A stretch of DNA of 64,000 nt, taken from contig NZ_MDGP01000001.1 of the NCBI RefSeq assembly GCF_001747095.1, positions 3,517,001-3,581,000 on the forward strand, written 5' to 3'. The notes below the pieces were generated by a model that did no database searches, had not been told where the DNA came from, and saw nothing but the letters and a program-made list of their open reading frames with translations. The DNA comes from Roseivirga sp. 4D4. Its GTDB lineage: Bacteria; Bacteroidota; Bacteroidia; Cytophagales; Cyclobacteriaceae. Position 1 is the first letter of the stretch. Each line of letters opens with the position of its first letter. The position numbers and the translations under genes are program-made. Below are positions 59,939 through 64,000 of the stretch, piece after piece.

Positions 59939-61567
59939 ATGAAAAGACCAGCGCTTCTAATTCTCAGTTGTTTCCTAACCTTTCAATCCCTAGCCCAGCA
60001 GGTAGACCGAAGCTTGTTGATAAAACCAGAAAGGACCAACTACCGAGAGACCTCTACCTATCAAGAAGTAATTGACTTTACCACCCTTGTCACCAAGGAT
60101 AGTAAATATGTCACTAAGGTCAGCATGGGGACTAGTTTGGAGGGAAAAGACATTCCCGTTTTTGTGTTGGCAAACCCCAAAATTGAAACCCCGGAGCAAG
60201 CGAAGGCAAGCGGTAAGCCGATCATCTATATCCAAGGAAATATCCACTCAGGCGAGGTTGAAGGGAAGGAAGTGGTTCAAATTCTGATGCGAGATATCCT
60301 GACGGGAGAAAAGAGTTACTTACTCGATAATCAGATCATACTTTTCGTGCCGATCTATAATACTGACAGCAATGATAAAATGGAGGCAGGACGAAGGCCT
60401 TCTCAAGAGGGAAGTCCAATAGAGACAGGCATCCGTGCAAACAGTCAGGGTTGGGACTTGAATAGAGACGGAATGAAAATGGAGACTATTGAGTCCAGAG
60501 GGCTATTCCAAAATATCATCGTGCCTTGGGATCCAACACTTTTTGTTGACTTACATACGACCAATGGCACCTGGCATGGATATTCTTTGACTTGGGCGCC
60601 AAGCTATCACACAGCGGGAGAAAAAGCCCCTTACGATTTTACCTGGGACAGAATCTTACCTGAAGTCACCGAAAAAGCACTGGACAAATATGATGTGCAT
60701 TTGGGACCTTATGGTTACTACTATACAAGAAGAGAAGGCTGGCCAATCAAGTCGATTTATACCTATAATCACCATCCACGCTATTTGGTTAACCAATTCG
60801 GTTTGAGAAATCGCATGGCCATTCTCAGCGAAGCTTTCGCACATGAAAGGCTCTATCAGCGAATCAATTCTACCTACGCTTTTGTCAGCGAGATTCTTGA
60901 GTTTACAAACAAAAACGGTGATGAGATGCTGCGCATCAATGCCAAAGCTGAGCAAGACGCTATCAATTTGGTTAAAGAGCAGGGAGGCAAAGTACAAAAA
61001 GGTGTTCGTTTTAAAATGGTGGCATTGGATGAGCCGATTCCTGCTTATAGAACCTATAATCACATGGAAACGACCAATGAGCGGGGGCAAAAGACCTATT
61101 TGAGAAAACCCGAGATCATTGAGTTAAAAGATGTGGTGAATCACAGTGGTTTCGAAGCAACAAAAACGACCACTTTACCCAAGGGCTATCTTATACCGAA
61201 AGAGTTCGCTACTATTGCCGAGCACCTGAAAATGCATGGAGTTCAAGTGACTGAACTCACAAAAAACAAGAGAGCAAAAGGAGAGGTCTTTACCGCCACC
61301 AAGCTTCAAAGATCTAACCGAGCTTTCGAAAAACACAAGATGGCTACAATCGAAGGGTCTTATGCAGCTGCAAACAAGAAGTTCGGTAAAGGAGACTTCT
61401 GGGTGGATATGGCCCAACCACTAGCCAATTTGATTTTCTATTTATTGGAGCCTGAGTCAGATGATGGTTTGGTCACCTGGAATTTCTTTGACGAGCACTT
61501 CGATAGCAACGGCATTGCCGAAAAACCTGTCGAATATCCAATTTTTAAGTATTTCGAGATTAAGTAA
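59939..61567 (+). CDS. Secreted M14-family zinc carboxypeptidase
   Basis: 542 residues. Signal peptide RPALLILSCFLTFQSLAQQ. Zinc ligands in GNIHSGEVEGKE (HxxE) and the later His in FVDLHTTNGTWHGYS; DLNRDGMKMET and the GYYYTRREGWPIKS segment follow, with the C-terminal Glu expected around ILSEAFAHERL. Larger than a bare M14 domain: a C-terminal region (~330-540) completes it. Followed by an M28 peptidase gene after 5 bp, suggesting joint degradation of external peptides. Confidence 0.93.
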   Translation: MKRPALLILSCFLTFQSLAQQVDRSLLIKPERTNYRETSTYQEVIDFTTLVTKDSKYVTKVSMGTSLEGKDIPVFVLANPKIETPEQAKASGKPIIYIQGNIHSGEVEGKEVVQILMRDILTGEKSYLLDNQIILFVPIYNTDSNDKMEAGRRPSQEGSPIETGIRANSQGWDLNRDGMKMETIESRGLFQNIIVPWDPTLFVDLHTTNGTWHGYSLTWAPSYHTAGEKAPYDFTWDRILPEVTEKALDKYDVHLGPYGYYYTRREGWPIKSIYTYNHHPRYLVNQFGLRNRMAILSEAFAHERLYQRINSTYAFVSEILEFTNKNGDEMLRINAKAEQDAINLVKEQGGKVQKGVRFKMVALDEPIPAYRTYNHMETTNERGQKTYLRKPEIIELKDVVNHSGFEATKTTTLPKGYLIPKEFATIAEHLKMHGVQVTELTKNKRAKGEVFTATKLQRSNRAFEKHKMATIEGSYAAANKKFGKGDFWVDMAQPLANLIFYLLEPESDDGLVTWNFFDEHFDSNGIAEKPVEYPIFKYFEIK

Positions 61568-61572
61568 ACGAT

Positions 61573-63063
61573 ATGAAGAAGCAATTGAACCTATTATCTG
61601 TCCTTGTTACCACCGCCATCATAGGCTGTGCTGAAAAGACTGATTTGGAAAAGACACTTGATACAGTAAGTCAGCAGACTATTAAAGATCATATCTACTA
61701 CATCGCTTCTGACGAAATGCGAGGTAGAAATACTGGATCTCCAGAGATTTTAAAGGCGGCTGATTATTTGGCTGATCAGCTTGAGAGCTATGGAGCACAG
61801 CCAGTTCCGGGAGCTGAAGGCTACTTTCAACCCGTTCCTTTTAGGCAAAAAACACCAGCCACCTCGGGCAGTTTTAGCTACGCAGGCCGAGATTTCGACT
61901 TAAACGAAGATTTCTTGGTAGTCGATGGTAAAAGCGGTGACTATGAAGGTGAAGTAGTGTATTTGGAATATGCCCTTGAGGGAGATTATGAAGGCAAGGA
62001 TGTTGCTGGTAAAATAGTCTTTGCTAAAGCTGGAGATGGAACTACCGCTGACCGAAGAGCCATTCTTCGTCTAAGTCGTCAGAAATATGAATTTGCCAGA
62101 GACAATGGTGCCGCAGGCCTTGTTGAGTTTTACAACTCACCTGCCACGCCATGGGCGCAATTGGGCTTCACTTTTAATAGAGTAAACTTAACTCTTGATA
62201 GTTTTGATAACGATAAAGAGATTATCCCTCACCTGTGGTTAAAAGATCTTGATAATTCGAATCAACGCTTTATGCGAACAAGGAGTATCAAAAGAGCCTC
62301 CTTGAAAATCGAAGGAATGACCAATGAAATCACCAGGGACAAGAACATTTTGGCCATGGTGGAGGGTACGGATCCTGAATTGAAAAAAGAATTTATCATG
62401 TTCTCCGCTCATTATGATCACGTAGGTGTTGGGCGAGCAGATGCCGAGGGAGATTCAATCTACAATGGCACCAGAGACAATGCCATAGGCACTGTTACAG
62501 TGCTTTCGGCCGCTGAGAATATTGCCAAATACCCGATGAAGCGATCGGCCTTGTTTGTCTTGTTTACTGGAGAGGAAAAAGGGCTTTTAGGAAGTCGTTA
62601 TTTAGCCAATAATCCAATTTTGCCCAATGAGGAGATTGTTTTCTGTTGGAATAGTGACAATGGGGGCTATAATGACAAGACCATTTCAACCATTGTTGGC
62701 CTTGAACGAACTACTGCGTCACAGTATATCAAAGATGCTAACGTGGCCTTCGGCCTGGAAGCCATTGACGATCCTGCAGGTGAGCAGGGGTTATTTGATA
62801 GGTCTGATAACGTGAGCTTCGCTCGAAAAGGGATTCCTGCCCCTACGTATAGTTTGGGTTTCCGCGCTTTTGACAGTGAGATTACAAAATACTATCACCA
62901 ACCGGGTGACAATCCAAATACTGTCGACTATGACTACTTGGAGAAATTCTTCAAGAGTTATGTTTATGCATCTCGTATGATTGGTAATGCTGCCGAAAGA
63001 CCATTCTGGGTTGAAGGTGACAAGTATTACGAGACTGGCAAAAAGCTCTACGGAATGAATTGA
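61573..63063 (+). CDS. M28-family zinc aminopeptidase, lipoprotein
   Basis: 496 residues. Lipobox AIIGC (Cys19), PA domain at ~115-220 inserted before the catalytic part (GDYEGKDVAGKIVFAKAGDG), and M28 zinc-site motifs FSAHYDHVGVG, NGTRDNAIGTVTVLSAAE, FTGEEKGLLGSRYL and CWNSDNGGY, with a final His in KYYHQPGD. All five ligands appear present. Acts outside the cell with the M14 enzyme. Confidence 0.93.
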   Translation: MKKQLNLLSVLVTTAIIGCAEKTDLEKTLDTVSQQTIKDHIYYIASDEMRGRNTGSPEILKAADYLADQLESYGAQPVPGAEGYFQPVPFRQKTPATSGSFSYAGRDFDLNEDFLVVDGKSGDYEGEVVYLEYALEGDYEGKDVAGKIVFAKAGDGTTADRRAILRLSRQKYEFARDNGAAGLVEFYNSPATPWAQLGFTFNRVNLTLDSFDNDKEIIPHLWLKDLDNSNQRFMRTRSIKRASLKIEGMTNEITRDKNILAMVEGTDPELKKEFIMFSAHYDHVGVGRADAEGDSIYNGTRDNAIGTVTVLSAAENIAKYPMKRSALFVLFTGEEKGLLGSRYLANNPILPNEEIVFCWNSDNGGYNDKTISTIVGLERTTASQYIKDANVAFGLEAIDDPAGEQGLFDRSDNVSFARKGIPAPTYSLGFRAFDSEITKYYHQPGDNPNTVDYDYLEKFFKSYVYASRMIGNAAERPFWVEGDKYYETGKKLYGMN

Positions 63064-63073
63064 TTGAATACGT

Positions 63074-63124
63074 TCGAGACCCTGAACCCCTCTGCTGACA
63101 AGCAGGTTCATTTCAGGGTCTCGA
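63074..63124. terminator. Long palindromic hairpin between convergent genes (bidirectional terminator or REP-like element)
   Basis: CGAGACCCTGAA (63075-63086) pairs perfectly with TTCAGGGTCTCG (63112-63123), 12 bp plus one flanking pair; inside, CTGC (63092-63095) pairs with GCAG (63102-63105). It stands between the M28 stop and the stop of the 78-residue gene. There is no T-run of note, which makes it unlike the other terminators here and more like a dispersed palindromic element. Confidence 0.6.
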
Positions 63125-63129
63125 GCTCC

Positions 63130-63366
63130 TTATTTCTTTAGTCTTGTCTCTTTATCCTTATCTCTTTGCGCCATTTTCTTTGGAAGGACTACAAAGCGAT
63201 AGTAGCCCCAGAGTAAGCCTGCTGGCACAGCAAAGATTAGTTCGGTAATGTGGTTCTCAGGTTCTACGATTTGGTCATCGCTGAATTGCGGAAAGATGAT
63301 GTACATTAAAACCCAAACTAATCCCCCAAAAACGAGTCCTTTAACGACCCAACCGTAGTTTCTCAT
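63130..63366 (-). CDS. Small two-helix membrane protein, 78 residues
   Basis: Two hydrophobic helices (VVKGLVFGGLVWVLMYIIF and ITELIFAVPAGLLWGYYRF) with a basic, charged C-terminus (KKMAQRDKDKETRLKK). No recognised family. It overlaps the second coaX gene by 4 bp (ATGA on the minus strand) and is therefore translationally coupled to it. Conserved spacing and composition support a real gene. Confidence 0.75.
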   Translation of the reverse strand: MRNYGWVVKGLVFGGLVWVLMYIIFPQFSDDQIVEPENHITELIFAVPAGLLWGYYRFVVLPKKMAQRDKDKETRLKK

Positions 63367-64000
63367 ACCTTTTCTATTACTGCCTCATGTATAAAACGTA
63401 GCCCTTCAAGTGTAAGGTGCCGATTCACCTGATCAAAACGATCATGCAAGGGGTGCAAGATAGAGGAAAGCCCTCCCGTAGCGATGACTTTTGCCTCTTT
63501 GTTCAGTTCTTTTTGGATACGATCCAGCATACCCTCGACCATACTCACATAGCCCCAAAGCACTCCATTTTGGATAGCGGTAGTTGTATTGGTTCCAATC
63601 ACAGAATCTGGTAATTCTAAAGGTACTTCTGGTAATTGTGCCGTATTGCCGACTAAGGCTACGATGGCAGTTTTTAAGCCGGGAGCAATGTTCACTCCTT
63701 TGATATTACCGTCACCTGCCACTACGGTAAAGGTCAATGCTGTACCGAAATCTACGATGATTATGTCTTCTTGATAAAGTACATGGCCCGCCATGGCATT
63801 GGCAATAAGGTCCGTACCAATTTCGTAAGGGTTTTGCGTATTGATCGGTAGCTTATCATAAACTTTTGGCCCCACAAATACAGGCTCCTTGTCGATTAGG
63901 GGTTTTGTGAATTCTGAAAGAATGTCATTCAATTGAGGAACGACCGAAGAGATAACCACTCGATTGACATCTTCTAACGTCAGATTAGCCTCTAGGAAGT
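63363..64000 (-). CDS. coaX: Type III pantothenate kinase, second copy (5' end outside window)
   Basis: At least 212 residues, open to the right edge; a GTG at 63959 is internal (the frame continues in FLEANLTLEDVN before it). Motifs: IIIVDFGTALTFTVV, GVNIAPGLKTAIVALVGN, QLPEVPLELPDSVIGTNTTTAI, VATGGLSSIL. This is the longer classic CoaX layout, unlike the short copy at 35251-35964 (motifs VIDVGTCITYDFV and GGIISPGVELRYKSM). The N-terminal phosphate loop lies outside the window. Confidence 0.9.
   Translation of the reverse strand, partial: FLEANLTLEDVNRVVISSVVPQLNDILSEFTKPLIDKEPVFVGPKVYDKLPINTQNPYEIGTDLIANAMAGHVLYQEDIIIVDFGTALTFTVVAGDGNIKGVNIAPGLKTAIVALVGNTAQLPEVPLELPDSVIGTNTTTAIQNGVLWGYVSMVEGMLDRIQKELNKEAKVIATGGLSSILHPLHDRFDQVNRHLTLEGLRFIHEAVIEKV

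Noticed and set aside
59875..60075. 66-codon plus-strand ORF over the M14 gene start
   Set aside because: Out of frame with the signal peptide and M14 motifs.
1..64000. Defence, prophage, integrative or secretion-locus systems
   Set aside because: No integrase, transposase, toxin-antitoxin, restriction, phage or core T9SS gene set is present; the accessory content is mainly envelope and signalling genes.

Overview
The window is chromosomal DNA of a Bacteroidota bacterium, most likely a gliding member of the Cytophagales or a close relative. Support comes from the gliding genes gldB, gldD and gldE, the many Bacteroidota-type -7 boxes (TAnnTTTG) upstream of genes, few clear Shine-Dalgarno sequences, frequent GTG and TTG starts, and Bacteroidota-typical families (GLPGLI, DUF5916, DUF4783, DUF4105/Lnb, LytS-LytTR, OMP_b-brl). 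The order-level placement is inference. I see no tRNA, rRNA, CRISPR array, prophage, insertion sequence or conjugation gene. This is a densely packed core-genome segment with a few accessory or signalling islands.

Layout. 1-8.9 kb: the end of an FtsX/MacB-type permease, a secreted protein of DSDHY-type HEAT-like repeats, a three-gene LytS / degenerate LytS / LytTR signalling operon, a small orphan ORF, a secreted MBL-fold hydrolase and a DUF5916 outer-membrane protein. 8.9-14.5 kb (minus): mutY-ssb-gldE-gldD-recG, the classical Bacteroidota repair and gliding cluster. 14.6-17.5 kb (plus): HU, a TPR membrane protein, a 29-residue very basic protein (AURKAIP1/mS38-like) and RNase G. 17.5-22.2 kb: a porin, gldB, then a minus-strand operon of ECF sigma factor, small acidic protein, nth and a glycosyltransferase. 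22.5-32.4 kb: uvrA, an EamA transporter, a YcxB-like protein, nadC, DUF4783, gpmI, a lipoprotein, a tandem Usp protein, DUF6787, Fur and a small membrane protein. 32.4-35.2 kb (minus): nhaD and anmK.

35.2-42.9 kb (plus) is an envelope-biogenesis run: coaX, outer-membrane protein, TPR protein, lptC, small membrane protein, CorC/CNNM protein and ppiD. 42.9-44.8 kb: DUF493, a lipoprotein methyltransferase, pterin dehydratase and rsmI. 44.8-50.7 kb: an exported aminotransferase and a TraB/ChaN-like lipoprotein, an inositol-phosphatase-family enzyme, a 53-residue Cys-rich membrane protein, a radical SAM/SPASM enzyme, a DUF4105/Lnb protein and recX. 50.7-56.6 kb: a two-component system (OmpR-type regulator plus kinase) divergent from a GLPGLI protein and a large outer-membrane barrel, with 10-bp direct repeats between them that look like an operator. 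56.7-64 kb: DegT aminotransferase, DUF4287/DUF5655 and DUF1801 proteins, a Tat-exported MBL hydrolase, M14 and M28 peptidases, a small membrane protein and the C-terminal part of a second, different type III pantothenate kinase.

The observations most worth following are: (i) the LytS pair in which the second kinase has lost its His, N-box Asn and G-box Gly; (ii) the direct-repeat operator in the kinase/GLPGLI divergent region; (iii) a recurring arrangement in which the -7 box ends only 3-4 nt before the start codon, predicting leaderless mRNAs; (iv) two genes too short for routine ORF calling (29 and 53 codons). I found no clear defence, mobile or wholly novel multi-gene system.
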